Part shown: in pieces, positions 41,866 through 51,356 of the stretch
Position numbering within the stretch: the first letter of the stretch is position 1
Layout of the letters: each line of letters opens with the position of its first letter
Source: Bacterioplanes sanyensis
Lineage (GTDB): Bacteria; Pseudomonadota; Gammaproteobacteria; Pseudomonadales; Oceanobacteraceae
Length of the DNA stretch: 64,000 nt
Reading direction: 5' to 3'
NCBI RefSeq assembly: GCF_014652515.1
Contig: NZ_BMYY01000003.1
Span: forward strand, 186,001 to 250,000
Translations under genes and position numbers: made by a program
The notes under the pieces: generated by a model
Database searches by the model: none
What the model was told of the DNA's origin: nothing
The model's input: the letters and a program-made list of their open reading frames with translations, nothing else

Positions 41866-43167
41866 CTATTTTGCCCCTGCAAAACTCCCCGGTGCCATGC
41901 CGTACTCATCCATGCTGGCGATATAGTCGAGCCATTGGCGTGCGGTGCCGGCCGATTGCGGCAGCTTTAATGCCTGGCGAAAAAACGCACTGGCCTCATT
42001 GCCCATGCCGGCCTGAAAGGCACTGCCACCGGCGAGCAATAATAACTGCGCGCGACTTTTATCACTGAGTTCTTTCTCTAACGCTGCTTTGGCATTGTCG
42101 ATCACCGCCTGATGATCGCCGTCTTGCATGGCCAACTGCGCAGCGCGATACAATAATTCACCGCTGTCTTTGGCATTTATGCCCGGCGTTTGGCTGGCTT
42201 GCTGCAACGCTTGAATGGCCTGCGCTCGCTCGCGCCCTTGCTGCCAGGCCGTGGCTAATAAACGCCAATTTCGCTCCGTTTGCTCAATCACACCGGATTG
42301 AATGCCCTGCGCCAAAATGCGCCCAGCACGTTCGGGCAAACCTTGGTTGATTTGCAACTGCACTAATAACAGAAGGCTTTGGGTTTGCTTTAAATAGCCG
42401 CCCGCGTAAGCCGTTTCTAATACCGTCAGTGCTTTCGCCGCTTGGTTTTGTTGCTGATAAATACCGGCTTGCTGCTGCCAATAGCTTTCTTTTTCTGGCG
42501 CTAAGGCAATCAACACATCCAACGAGCGCAAGGCATTTTGCCATTGGTTTTCACGGTATTGCGCCACCATTAACATGCGCCACCAGTTTTCTTGCGGGCT
42601 TTTACCCAGCTGCTGGCGGCGCTCAATGGCTTGCTCTACCCAATTAATGGAAGACGCGTAGTTTTCTTGCAACTGATACGCCGTGGCCAGGGTAATCATG
42701 GCCATCGGTTGCACAAACTGGGCGCTTTTGCCGGTTTTTTGCTGCTCTGCCAGTTCAGCTTGAATGAGTTTTGGCAGGCGCTGCTCGAGAGTTTGCTGGG
42801 CTTTTTTGGCTTGCTGCTCGGCCAAATACAATTGCGCCACGTTGGTGGCCATGCCGGATTCTTGCGCCGGGGCAAAGGCGTTTTGCGCCAGCGCTTGTTC
42901 AAACTCGGCAATGGCCTTGGCGTTATTTTCTTGCGCCAGCCAATATTGACCCGATAGTTGTAACGCCAATGCCTTACCAAACCCGGGCTGCAAATCCTCC
43001 AATAATTCATCCAGCTCTTCGCGTGCTTCGGCCCAGTTTTCTTCTGCCAGCAGGGTTTGAATATCGTTGAGATTTTCGTAAGTGGCGGGCGATAACGTCG
43101 ATGCCTGTGCCGCACCTGCAGAAAGCAACGCTAAAAATAACCACAACGCAGCACACCAAGGTCGCAT
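41866..43167 (-). CDS. Exported TPR-repeat protein of the TonB2 operon
   Basis: The 433-residue product has a signal peptide (residues 1-22, ending GAAQA) and tetratricopeptide-type helical repeats throughout (EENWAEAREELDELLE, KAIAEFEQALAQ, AIQALQQA). TPR proteins close TonB2-type operons in Vibrio and Shewanella relatives and probably assist the TonB complex in the periplasm. It overlaps tonB by 1 bp and is the last gene of the operon. Confidence 0.8.
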   Translation of the reverse strand: MRPWCAALWLFLALLSAGAAQASTLSPATYENLNDIQTLLAEENWAEAREELDELLEDLQPGFGKALALQLSGQYWLAQENNAKAIAEFEQALAQNAFAPAQESGMATNVAQLYLAEQQAKKAQQTLEQRLPKLIQAELAEQQKTGKSAQFVQPMAMITLATAYQLQENYASSINWVEQAIERRQQLGKSPQENWWRMLMVAQYRENQWQNALRSLDVLIALAPEKESYWQQQAGIYQQQNQAAKALTVLETAYAGGYLKQTQSLLLLVQLQINQGLPERAGRILAQGIQSGVIEQTERNWRLLATAWQQGRERAQAIQALQQASQTPGINAKDSGELLYRAAQLAMQDGDHQAVIDNAKAALEKELSDKSRAQLLLLAGGSAFQAGMGNEASAFFRQALKLPQSAGTARQWLDYIASMDEYGMAPGSFAGAK

Positions 43168-43784
43168 CAGTTATCTCCCAACTTAAATTCAATGGTTTGC
43201 GTTGCCGTTTGCGCTACCGGTTTGTTATCGACCATTTTGGGTTTGAATTTGTAGCGGTACAGCGCCATCACCGCCTCACGCTCGAACACACCCGGTGGCT
43301 TGGAATCAATGACTTCCACGTCGTCGACGGTGCCTTCTGGCGTAATGGATAAACGCGCCGTCACATAACCTTCTTGGCGGGCGCGCAACGCGCGACGTGG
43401 GTATTGCGGCTGCACTTTGACCAGCGGCAACACTTCACTGTCGCCCATGCCCATGCCGACCACCGCATCGCCTAAGAAGGATTGATTGCTGACGCTGAGA
43501 TCGGCGGCAACATCGGGAAAGTCAATCTGCAGTGATTGCACCTGAGTGCTTTGCTGCGCCACGGCAGTATCGGGCAAGGTCGGCTGCTGCGGCTTGGGCG
43601 GCTCTTTGCGGCGGCGCTCTTTGAGCTGAGTTTCGCTGTTTTCTTTTAACCGCACAAAGTCCACCACGGCTTGCTCTTTGGCCGACTGCTGTAATTCAGC
43701 AGGCCCCAACACCATGGCATGCATGGCATAAAACAGCACTAGGGTGACGGCAGTTGCCAAGCCAGAGGCCAACAGCAAACGCAT
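43167..43784 (-). CDS. tonB: TonB-family energy transducer
   Basis: The 205-residue protein has one N-terminal membrane helix (residues 8-28), a short Pro/Lys/Arg region (RRRKEPPKPQQPTLP) and a C-terminal TonB domain (VQPQYPRRALRARQEGYVTARLSITPEG to AVMALYRYKFKP). It passes proton-motive energy to outer-membrane receptors. The linker is short, as in TonB2 proteins, so its reach may be helped by the TPR or TtpC partners. It overlaps exbD and the TPR gene by 1 bp each. Confidence 0.88.
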   Translation of the reverse strand: MRLLLASGLATAVTLVLFYAMHAMVLGPAELQQSAKEQAVVDFVRLKENSETQLKERRRKEPPKPQQPTLPDTAVAQQSTQVQSLQIDFPDVAADLSVSNQSFLGDAVVGMGMGDSEVLPLVKVQPQYPRRALRARQEGYVTARLSITPEGTVDDVEVIDSKPPGVFEREAVMALYRYKFKPKMVDNKPVAQTATQTIEFKLGDN

Positions 43785-44191
43785 CAGTCGGTTGCCTCTG
43801 CTGAAATCGAAATGTCCTCAACACCTGCCAGGCGAATTTGATCCATCACTTTGACCAGCAAGCCGGTGGATGAATGCTCATCCGCTTGAATAATGACCGC
43901 GCCTTCGGGGTTTTCGGCTTTCATGCGTTCGATATTGGGCCGCACCGAGCGCACATCGATGGCGCGTCGGTCGATCCAGATTTCGCCGTTAGCGCGAATC
44001 GCCACCAAAATATTGCTGCCTTTTTTCTGTTCAGCGGTTTGCGCACTGGGGCGCGACACCGTCACACCGCTTTCTTTCACAAACGAGGTGGTCACAATAA
44101 AAAAGATCAGCATGATAAACACAATGTCGAGCATCGGTGTGATGTCGATATCGCTGGCATCGGTGTCGCCACCTGTATGTCGACGAGCCAT
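43784..44191 (-). CDS. exbD: ExbD-family proton-channel subunit
   Basis: The 135-residue protein has one membrane helix (about residues 20-42) containing the functional Asp in DIDITPMLDIVFIMLIFFIV, followed by a periplasmic domain (VIIQADEHSSTGLLVKVMDQIRLAGVEDISISAE). With ExbB it converts proton flow into TonB motion. It lies 3 bp after exbB. Confidence 0.92.
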   Translation of the reverse strand: MARRHTGGDTDASDIDITPMLDIVFIMLIFFIVTTSFVKESGVTVSRPSAQTAEQKKGSNILVAIRANGEIWIDRRAIDVRSVRPNIERMKAENPEGAVIIQADEHSSTGLLVKVMDQIRLAGVEDISISAEATD

Positions 44192-44194
44192 AAC

Positions 44195-44698
44195 TTATTC
44201 CGTAACCAATAAATCGGTGAGCTGTTGCACGCCGCGCTCACTTAAACGCTGAAAACGTGCGCGAAAATACAAACCCGTCAAAGCAACCACTAGGCCGGCC
44301 ATGGTGGGAATGGTCGCCTGCGAAATGCCAGACGCCATGGCGCGAGCATTCCCAGTGCCGGTCACTGCCAACACATCAAACACGCTGACCATGCCGGTGA
44401 CGGTGCCGAGCAAACCCAGCAAAGGGCAAATGGCAATCAAGGTGGCAATGGACGACAAATAGGTCTGCGAGCGTTGGCGCTGGCGGCTGATGATGGCAGC
44501 GCGAATTTTACGCGCCGTCCAGCTGGTGTAGTCGCTGCGTTGCTGCCACTGCTCCGCCAATTGGCGGTTGCTGCGCGGCAAATCGCGATAGAAAAACCAC
44601 AAGCGCTCTAGGATCAGACTCCATAACAGCAAGCAGGCGGCCAAAATGCCGTACAGCACTGGCCCGCCTTGGTTAAAGAAGTCCAGCAACCACTGCAT
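44195..44698 (-). CDS. exbB: ExbB-family proton-channel subunit
   Basis: The 167-residue protein has three membrane helices and the conserved MotA/TolQ/ExbB segment LIAICPLLGLLGTVTGMVSVF, then GISQATIPTMAGLVVALTGLYF. It is the shorter ExbB2 type. It overlaps the TtpC-like gene by 1 bp. Confidence 0.92.
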   Translation of the reverse strand: MQWLLDFFNQGGPVLYGILAACLLLWSLILERLWFFYRDLPRSNRQLAEQWQQRSDYTSWTARKIRAAIISRQRQRSQTYLSSIATLIAICPLLGLLGTVTGMVSVFDVLAVTGTGNARAMASGISQATIPTMAGLVVALTGLYFRARFQRLSERGVQQLTDLLVTE

Positions 44699-46038
44699 TA
44701 GCCGCGCCCCTGACGTTCCAGCACTTCGGCCATCAGGCCTGCCGACTGCTCATCCAACACTTGAATCAGCGCTTTGCTGCGTGAGGCGACCCAGTTGTGG
44801 GCCAGCAGCAGCGGAATGGCGACAATCAGACCTAACACCGTGGTAATCAGCGCTTGTGAAATGCCCGCGGCCATCAATTTCGGGTCGCCGGTGCCAAAGT
44901 TGGTAATGGCCTGGAAGGTCGCGATCATGCCAGTCACGGTACCGAGCAGGCCCAACAGCGGCGCAATGCCCGCAAACAGTTTGATGATGGATTGGCCGCG
45001 CTCCAGGGCTGGCAGTTCGCGCAATACGGCTTCGTCCATGCGCGCTTCCAACACTTCGCTGTCAATGTTGCGTGGTAGATTTTGATGTACCGCCAAGATG
45101 CGGCCCAGCGGATTATCGTCACGCGGCTGATCGAGTTGTTTTTGCTGACGTGCCAGCTTGCTGCCCACACTGAGCAATACCAGCAAACGCCACACGGCTA
45201 ACAACAGGCCTACCACGCCGACGGCCAGAATGATGTAACCGACCTCAGCCCCTTGCTCGATGCGCTCGGCCAAATCTGGCGAGTCCAGAGTCATGGTCAG
45301 CAAGGCGCCGCGGCTTGGGTCCAGCGCCAAAGGGGCAATGGCCTGACTACTGGCAAGATAGCTAGCCGCCTGCTCCGCCACCGCAGGCTGGCGCCCCAGT
45401 TCACGCAGCTGTTGTAACTCGCTGTCGTACGCTAAATAGCCATCTGAACTCAGAGCGTTAAAGGTACCGATGCGCACCACATCGCGTGCGACCGGCTTGC
45501 CGTCGACACCAATCACCTCGGTGTTAAAGGCGCTGATCTGACCATTGATGGTCATTTCTTGCAGCAAGGTGTGCCACAGGTTTTGCAGTTGCTGTAAATC
45601 CGGCAGCTCTTTGGCTTCGGCCAGGGTGGCCAAATCGGCGCGGCGCTGAGGCACTTCCACCTTGGTTAGGCTGTCATCGAGCACGGTTTGCAAATCGTTG
45701 GCGACCTGGCGCACCACGCCAAACATTTCGCCCAAGTTGCCGACCTGCATGCGCAGCGCTTCTTCTTTTTCTGTCAGCGCCACTTCGTTGTTGTCAAAGG
45801 CTTGCTTTAACGCATCGGCGCGTTGGCGCTCGGCGGCCAAAGCGGCCTTGGCCTGCTTAAGCAAGCGCTGTTGCTCGGCCAGATCGTTGCGAAACGCTGC
45901 CTGGCGGGCTTTATCCAACTGAGCTTCGTTGCTCTGGTAGTCGACGGTTTGCTCCAGCAGTTGCTGTAGGCGGGCTTCATCTGCCTGGGCAAAAACGCCC
46001 ACCAGCAATGTCGCTAGGGCGATCAGAAGGTGTTTCAT
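44698..46038 (-). CDS. TtpC-like MotA/TolQ/ExbB-family protein
   Basis: The 446-residue protein has a signal peptide (1-19), a periplasmic coiled-coil region (about 25-130, LEQTVDYQSNEAQLDKARQAAF), and a C-terminal ExbB-like part with three helices and the motif LFAGIAPLLGLLGTVTGMI. This layout fits TtpC, the extra component of TonB2 complexes in Vibrio and relatives that is needed for TonB2-dependent uptake. It overlaps DUF3450 by ATGA. Confidence 0.88.
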   Translation of the reverse strand: MKHLLIALATLLVGVFAQADEARLQQLLEQTVDYQSNEAQLDKARQAAFRNDLAEQQRLLKQAKAALAAERQRADALKQAFDNNEVALTEKEEALRMQVGNLGEMFGVVRQVANDLQTVLDDSLTKVEVPQRRADLATLAEAKELPDLQQLQNLWHTLLQEMTINGQISAFNTEVIGVDGKPVARDVVRIGTFNALSSDGYLAYDSELQQLRELGRQPAVAEQAASYLASSQAIAPLALDPSRGALLTMTLDSPDLAERIEQGAEVGYIILAVGVVGLLLAVWRLLVLLSVGSKLARQQKQLDQPRDDNPLGRILAVHQNLPRNIDSEVLEARMDEAVLRELPALERGQSIIKLFAGIAPLLGLLGTVTGMIATFQAITNFGTGDPKLMAAGISQALITTVLGLIVAIPLLLAHNWVASRSKALIQVLDEQSAGLMAEVLERQGRG

Positions 46039-46796
46039 GATGCGCCTCCTTGCAGAGTCGGCAATGGCAAGGTCAGCAGCTGTGGCGCCGCCGTTTGACG
46101 GGCGACTTTCAACGCTTGGTTCAGATCACGTAGGTAGCCGCCATCCAGTGCTTGCCAGCTGTTTTGCTGACGCGACCACAGCCAGGCTTGTTGGCCATCG
46201 TTGGCAATGCGGTACAGAGCCACACGACCGATGCGCAAAAACTCATAGCTGACGCCATCGTCATTGGCGCGATAGGCTTCAATATTGCGGCCATAGTCGA
46301 CTTCAATTTGGTAAGCCTCTAATACGCGGCGAAATTTTTCCGATACCGTCACATCGGCACGCGTCATCATGTCGCGCAGCAATGCCACGCGCGTGGCGCG
46401 CTCGTTGGGCAAAAATGGCGTGTCTAGCTCAACAAACTCGTCCAGCGAATCCAGCATGCGCGTCATCAGCGGCAAGATGCCGCGCTCGGTGCGCTCGATT
46501 TCGCCAATTTGGCGATCCAGCGAGGCCAGTTCTTGTTGCTGGTTGTCGACGATTTGCTGCATTTGCCGGTTGTAGAGCGCCAGTTGCTCCGCTTCGGCAA
46601 TGGTTTGGCGATACTGCTGCAACAGCTCGCGGGTTTGATCATCGAGCTGGTCGATGCGGCGCTGATTTTGCTGGCCGCTGCGCTCGCTTTGGGCGACGGT
46701 ATTTTTAGCCTCGCGCACACGGTCGGCGGCTGGCTCAGCTTGCACAGCCGCTACCAACGCCAACAGCGCGGGAGCGACGAAAAACGATGCCTTCAT
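46035..46796 (-). CDS. DUF3450 periplasmic protein of the TonB2 operon
   Basis: The 253-residue product has a signal peptide (MKASFFVAPALLALVAAVQA), a long coiled coil (about 25-100, VAQSERSGQQNQRRIDQLDD) and a C-terminal domain with the family motif LFRRVLEAYQIEVDYGRNIEAY-like sequence and FLRIGRVALYRIANDG. DUF3450 genes lead TonB2 operons in many gammaproteobacteria. It is the first gene after the Fur-box promoter; the start at 46796 is chosen by the signal peptide. Confidence 0.85.
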   Translation of the reverse strand: MKASFFVAPALLALVAAVQAEPAADRVREAKNTVAQSERSGQQNQRRIDQLDDQTRELLQQYRQTIAEAEQLALYNRQMQQIVDNQQQELASLDRQIGEIERTERGILPLMTRMLDSLDEFVELDTPFLPNERATRVALLRDMMTRADVTVSEKFRRVLEAYQIEVDYGRNIEAYRANDDGVSYEFLRIGRVALYRIANDGQQAWLWSRQQNSWQALDGGYLRDLNQALKVARQTAAPQLLTLPLPTLQGGAS

Positions 46797-46899
46797 AATA
46801 AGGATCATTCCTGACGGTTGATGAGTGGCAGCCATTCTACGCACTCTTTATGAATCTTGACTGAACTGCTAGACAGCCTTTGGCATAAAAACGGCGCCG

Positions 46900-46928
46900 A
46901 TTATGGCGCCCTGATCGAACAATGACAA
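46900..46928 (-). promoter_or_regulatory. Promoter of the TonB2 operon
   Basis: On the - strand, TTGTCA (46928-46923) and CATAAT (46905-46900) are separated by exactly 17 bp. Transcription would start near 46893, about 100 nt before the DUF3450 ATG. Confidence 0.6.
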
Positions 46929-46933
46929 GTTTG

Positions 46934-46948
46934 TGAGAATCATTAGCA
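46934..46948. promoter_or_regulatory. Fur-box match upstream of the TonB2 operon
   Basis: TGAGAATCATTAGCA matches the 7-1-7 Fur core TGATAATNATTATCA at 12 of 14 specified positions. It ends 5 bp upstream of the -35 box, so Fur with iron could block RNA polymerase. This suggests that the TonB2 system serves iron uptake. Confidence 0.6.
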
Positions 46949-46976
46949 ATTAATGAGACCCACAAACCCGCAGACG

Positions 46977-49889
46977 TTAATAATCCTCTGCCACCAGTCC
47001 CAATGCCTGAGCCACTTTTTCTGTGCCGCGCGGTGCCACCACCGCCCGACTGCCGGTTTGTCCTTCGATGTAGGTTTCGGCCACCCGCACCAAGTCATTC
47101 CAGCTAACAGACAGTACTTGCTCGCGATAGTTCTGGCGCACGGCTTGGCTGCGGCCGGTGCGATCCTGGTGGAAGCTCTGCTTGGCTTCACCGGCAGGCG
47201 AGCCCGGGCGGTCCATGGAGCTGATCACGCCCAAGATGGCCTGCTCCACCAAGCCTTGGTCGGCTGGCTGTTGTTTCAGCCAGCTCACCGATTGGGCAAA
47301 ATCCTCAAAGGTCGCTTCACAGCGCGGATCGCGATAGGAGTAAAATTTAAAGCAAGCATGGGCATGATCTTGCGTCGCCCCGCCACCGTAGGCGCCGCCT
47401 TGCTCGCGAATCGCAGTATGCAGCATATTGTTGCGCAATACGCCCGCCAATACCGACAAAGGCGCGGCATCTGGGTGGGTCAGTGGTACCGTCGGCAGCG
47501 CCCAGGCGCAGTAATTGACTTGGGCATCGACCATCCAGTAACGCGCTTGATTGGCCGCAAACTGTGCATTTTGCACGTCATCATGGCCACTGCCGACTTG
47601 CTGCCAATGCTGGCGCACACTGGCCAAGTGCTCGGCGGCGGCATTAACATCATGCACCAGCAGCGCCTCATCAGGCTGGACCGGCAGGGCTTGGCGCAGC
47701 GACTGCAAGGCCTCGACGATTACGGCACCGCCCTGCTGCTTGATGGCTTCCACCCGCTGCTTTAAGCGCTTGGCTTGCGGCAAACCGCTTACTTCGTCCA
47801 ATAATTGCGCAGCCCGATTCAACGGGGCTGCAGCCAGCGACATGGCCAAGGCATGGCCACTGCCGGTAATGCCATGTTCTTTGCGGGCTTTGGTTTGCCG
47901 CAGCAGCTCGATTAGGCGCTGTTCTTCATCGAGGCGCACCTCGCGCCAGGTTTCTGCCGCCATATCGCTGAACGCTTGGGTCTTGGTCGCCAGAGCTTTG
48001 CCCGTCAGCACCAAATAGCTGCGCAGCTGATTTGGGTCATTCACTTGGCTTTTAATGGTGGCGTAGGCGCTTAAACTGCCCAGCGTCGCGGTTTGCCGCT
48101 GCTGCTGTTGCAAATAGTCGAATTGGCCAGCACCCACTTCCGTCCAAGCATGGGTGTAAAACGGCAGCCAAGTGAGCTGCTCAAATGACAGCGCTGGCAG
48201 ATCGGCAATTAATTGCTGATACACTAGGCCATTGGTGCCTGCCTGATACTCGTGCAGCGGCATGCCAGCATCATCGACCGAAGTGACAGGGGTATAAGTG
48301 ACCGCCGCTGGCACATCGGCCAGCCCAACTTCTGGCAACAGGGATTCGTCATCCTGCTGTGCCTGACGCGCTTTTAGCGCTGCGGCCTCATCCACAATGC
48401 GCTGGCGCGCTTCGTCGCTTAAACCCGCCTCGATGGCGGCTAACTGCTGTTGCTCTTGCTGTGCGACCGCCTCATTCATGCCCGCATCCGGTGCCAGGGT
48501 GTAACGCACACGGTGGCGGTTATCGAGCAGCAGCTGGCGCACTCGCTGTTGAATAAACCCAGGCTCGGCCACTTTTTCGCGCAAGCGCTCCAGCGCTGGG
48601 TCTAGGTTGATCAAATCTGTCGGATTGCCGTAGTGCACCGCTGCTGGTAGTGACGAAAAGATCAATTGCAAGCCGTACGGCATATGATCGCCACCGATTT
48701 CACGCTGATGCAGCTCCAGCTGATGCAGCGCGGCTTCGATCACCTCGGCATCGACGCCTTCCTCAGCTACCTGCGTGAGCACTTCCAACACTAGATTTTC
48801 AAACGCGCAAGCATGCTCGGGCTCGCTGCCTTCGATGCCACATAAAAAGCTCATTTCACGATTGGAGTCTTCCAAACCGCACAAAGGCGAAGGCGAGCTG
48901 CCCAGCTCTGTGTTTTCTAATGCGCGGCGCAGTGGCGAGGCACTATTATCGAGCAGTACCTGGCTAATCAGGTTGGCTTCTAGTTGAGCGTCCAAATCGG
49001 TGGAGTCACCCAGCAACCAACCCATTACATGGTGGGTTTGACCACTGAGGTCACCGGCTTCGCCGCCCTCAACGCCGTAATGGGCTTGCACCGCGCGCGG
49101 CGCGGCGTAGCGTTTTTCCGGCTGCACTTGCCATTGCTTGTGCTGCTGCTCAAAGCGCTTGAGCGCCAAGCTTTCAAACGATTCATGCAGCTCGCTGACG
49201 TCTAAATCACCAAAGGTCATAAACACGGCGTTCGATGGGTGATAATGGCTTTTGTAAAAGTCCATCAGCTGGTCGTAGCTCAGGTCGGTAATCACCGACG
49301 GCTCGCCACCGCTGTTGAAATGGTAAGTAGTGGTCGGGAACAGCTCGGCACTGATGCCTTGCCACAACTGCGATACCGGCGATGACATCGCCCCTTTCAT
49401 TTCGTTAAACACCACGCCTTTATACTGCAAGCCCGAGGTAGCATCGGCGGCATCGGCAAACTCTAATCGGTGGCCCTCTTGGGCAAAATCAAGCGGGTCT
49501 AGGCGTGAAAAGAACACCGCATCTAGATAGACATCCAACAAATTAAAGAAGTCTTTATCGTTTTGCGAAGCAAAGGGATACGCCGTCCAGTCACTGCTGG
49601 TCATGGCGTTCATAAAGGTATTGAGCGAGCGACGCGTCATCATAAAAAACGGGTCGCGCACCGGATAGCGCTCACTGCCACACAGCACCGTATGCTCGAG
49701 AATGTGCGCGACGCCGGTCGAATCCATCGGCATGGTACGCACCGCCACACAAAAGGCTTTTTCATCATGATCGCAATTTAAGTGGTAGTGCTCGGCTCCC
49801 GTGGCACGATGGCGATAGTGCTCGACGGTGAGATTTAACGACGCCACCGGCGTGGTACCCAAACATTCAAATGCGCTGTGTGTAGACAT
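46977..49889 (-). CDS. M16C-family zinc metalloprotease (PreP-like)
   Basis: The 970-residue protein is the size of presequence-protease-type M16C enzymes, which degrade peptides in a closed chamber. The inverted zinc motif HILEH is at residues 62-66, with a Glu ligand expected about 80 residues later. The N-terminal region includes RTMPMDSTGVAHILEHTVLCGS and RSLNTFMNAMTSSDWTAYPF, typical of this family. No signal peptide is seen, so it is probably cytoplasmic. The start is placed at MSTHSAFEC (49889); the open frame runs on to 50111 without a better start. Confidence 0.92.
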   Translation of the reverse strand: MSTHSAFECLGTTPVASLNLTVEHYRHRATGAEHYHLNCDHDEKAFCVAVRTMPMDSTGVAHILEHTVLCGSERYPVRDPFFMMTRRSLNTFMNAMTSSDWTAYPFASQNDKDFFNLLDVYLDAVFFSRLDPLDFAQEGHRLEFADAADATSGLQYKGVVFNEMKGAMSSPVSQLWQGISAELFPTTTYHFNSGGEPSVITDLSYDQLMDFYKSHYHPSNAVFMTFGDLDVSELHESFESLALKRFEQQHKQWQVQPEKRYAAPRAVQAHYGVEGGEAGDLSGQTHHVMGWLLGDSTDLDAQLEANLISQVLLDNSASPLRRALENTELGSSPSPLCGLEDSNREMSFLCGIEGSEPEHACAFENLVLEVLTQVAEEGVDAEVIEAALHQLELHQREIGGDHMPYGLQLIFSSLPAAVHYGNPTDLINLDPALERLREKVAEPGFIQQRVRQLLLDNRHRVRYTLAPDAGMNEAVAQQEQQQLAAIEAGLSDEARQRIVDEAAALKARQAQQDDESLLPEVGLADVPAAVTYTPVTSVDDAGMPLHEYQAGTNGLVYQQLIADLPALSFEQLTWLPFYTHAWTEVGAGQFDYLQQQQRQTATLGSLSAYATIKSQVNDPNQLRSYLVLTGKALATKTQAFSDMAAETWREVRLDEEQRLIELLRQTKARKEHGITGSGHALAMSLAAAPLNRAAQLLDEVSGLPQAKRLKQRVEAIKQQGGAVIVEALQSLRQALPVQPDEALLVHDVNAAAEHLASVRQHWQQVGSGHDDVQNAQFAANQARYWMVDAQVNYCAWALPTVPLTHPDAAPLSVLAGVLRNNMLHTAIREQGGAYGGGATQDHAHACFKFYSYRDPRCEATFEDFAQSVSWLKQQPADQGLVEQAILGVISSMDRPGSPAGEAKQSFHQDRTGRSQAVRQNYREQVLSVSWNDLVRVAETYIEGQTGSRAVVAPRGTEKVAQALGLVAEDY

Positions 49890-50184
49890 GAAAACCTGAT
49901 TGATAGCTGAATAAGCGTCTATGGTATCGCACTGCAAAGGAGATTGTATGCTCAACCGCCACTGGAACGACGAGTTCCGAGTTGCCACGGGGTGGTACAA
50001 GTTTGCATCGCACTGCACAAGACCTATTACGCCACAACACCTTAGTGTCACGGCAACGGCGCAAAGCGCTGCTGATTTTCTATCCAACTCAACCACTGCT
50101 ACAGGATTCAATAAGTGTTTTTGTTAGTCTTGCCGCGCTGCCGAAAAGCGCAGCATTGGAAGCCATTTTTAAAAGGAAAGCAGT

Positions 50185-50970
50185 GTGAAAAAACAGTTTT
50201 TAGCCCTAGCAATTGCCGCTACGACCGCCATGAGCAGCCAAGCGGAACTGATCAAGTATGAAACCAGTGATATTAGCGCCAGTGATCTCATCCAGATTTA
50301 CAACTTGGACCTTAGTAAAGCTGAAGGCGCGACCGCTTGGTTTGAAACCAATGAGCTTGCAGGCCCTCGAGAGCCTCAACCGCCGAAACTTAAGCGCTTG
50401 GTAATTGATATGGCGGGTGGCCTGGATAATCTGGTCATTAACGATTTCGACTCAACTGAAGGAAACAGCAACGACTACGAAGCTAAGACATCAGGCTGGA
50501 TTTTCCGTCAGTTGCACGTGCGGGCAACTGAAGTTGACACTGAATCCATGCGCATCAATATCAGCGTAAAGCCAAACAACAACCTACACACACAGGTTGC
50601 TGACTTTTATATTGGCGGCTTACAGCGTACAGATCGCAACCCAGTCGTCGATATCGCCACAGTAAAAGCCAACGATAAGCGGTTGCAACTGAAACTATTG
50701 GAACGCCCACAGACCTTCACCGATCGATACAACAATCTCATTCAACACTATGCCCTTGAGGTTAACTGGCTGGGCCATGGCAACAAAACCATACCGCTCT
50801 ATGTCGATATTCAGCGTGATAACAGCCCAATTGCAATTGAGCTAATCGAAGACGGCCAGAGCCACTTGGGTCAAGACTATAAGGTTATGGTGAAATTTGA
50901 AGGCTCTCAGTCTGATCTCAAGGATGCTGGACACCTATCTAAGATGCTGCAAGAATTCTTCAAAATGTGA
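50185..50970 (+). CDS. Exported protein of unknown function
   Basis: The 261-residue product has a signal peptide (MKKQFLALAIAATTAMSSQA) and a soluble, mostly beta-type mature part that I do not recognise. It starts at GTG with AAAGGAAA 5 nt upstream and is followed by a strong terminator. It appears monocistronic, divergent from the M16 protease gene. No catalytic motif stands out. Confidence 0.75.
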   Translation: MKKQFLALAIAATTAMSSQAELIKYETSDISASDLIQIYNLDLSKAEGATAWFETNELAGPREPQPPKLKRLVIDMAGGLDNLVINDFDSTEGNSNDYEAKTSGWIFRQLHVRATEVDTESMRINISVKPNNNLHTQVADFYIGGLQRTDRNPVVDIATVKANDKRLQLKLLERPQTFTDRYNNLIQHYALEVNWLGHGNKTIPLYVDIQRDNSPIAIELIEDGQSHLGQDYKVMVKFEGSQSDLKDAGHLSKMLQEFFKM

Positions 50971-50976
50971 CCCATT

Positions 50977-51004
50977 AAAAAACCCGGCATATGCCGGGTT
51001 TTTT
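50977..51004. terminator. Bidirectional rho-independent terminator
   Basis: A perfect 28-bp palindrome has arms AAAAAACCCGGCAT and its complement, giving a GC-rich stem with A and T tracts. It separates the convergent 50185-50970 gene and the pilZ end. Confidence 0.92.
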
Positions 51005-51005
51005 A

Positions 51006-51356
51006 TTACATGGTATGGGTCATGCGATCCGATTTAAGTGCCCCAGCCAGATAGGTTTCTATCTTGTCGCGGGCGATGGTGGTATCGCCGGTAAACTGCA
51101 CACCGATGCCCGCCACCTTATTGCCCTGCGCGCCTTTCGGGGTGATCCACACCACCTTACCGGCCACCGGAATTTTCTCCGGCTCTTCCATCAGTTTGAG
51201 CAACATAAACACTTCATCGCCCAGCTGATATTGCTTGTTGGTTGGAATAAACAGCCCACCGTCTTTGATGAAGGGCATATACGCGGCATACAACACCGAT
51301 TTGTCTTTGATTGTCAGCGATAAAATACCGCTGCGGCCACCTGCTCCCGGTATCAT
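51006..51356 (-). CDS. pilZ: PilZ-domain protein, type IV pilus/c-di-GMP family
   Basis: The 116-residue single-domain PilZ protein lies after holB, as in Pseudomonas, where PilZ is required for type IV pilus assembly. The body fits the family (GILSLTIKDKSVLYAAYMPFI, GGLFIPT, VWITPKG, GIGVQF). The canonical RxxxR and D/NxSxxG c-di-GMP motifs are not obvious, as in true PilZ. It overlaps holB by ATGA. Confidence 0.88.
   Translation of the reverse strand: MIPGAGGRSGILSLTIKDKSVLYAAYMPFIKDGGLFIPTNKQYQLGDEVFMLLKLMEEPEKIPVAGKVVWITPKGAQGNKVAGIGVQFTGDTTIARDKIETYLAGALKSDRMTHTM

Noticed and set aside
49890-50111. N-terminal extension of the M16 protease to 50111
   Set aside because: The extension has no family similarity, and the usual M16C N-terminus begins at MSTHSAFEC, preceded by an acceptable ribosome-binding site.
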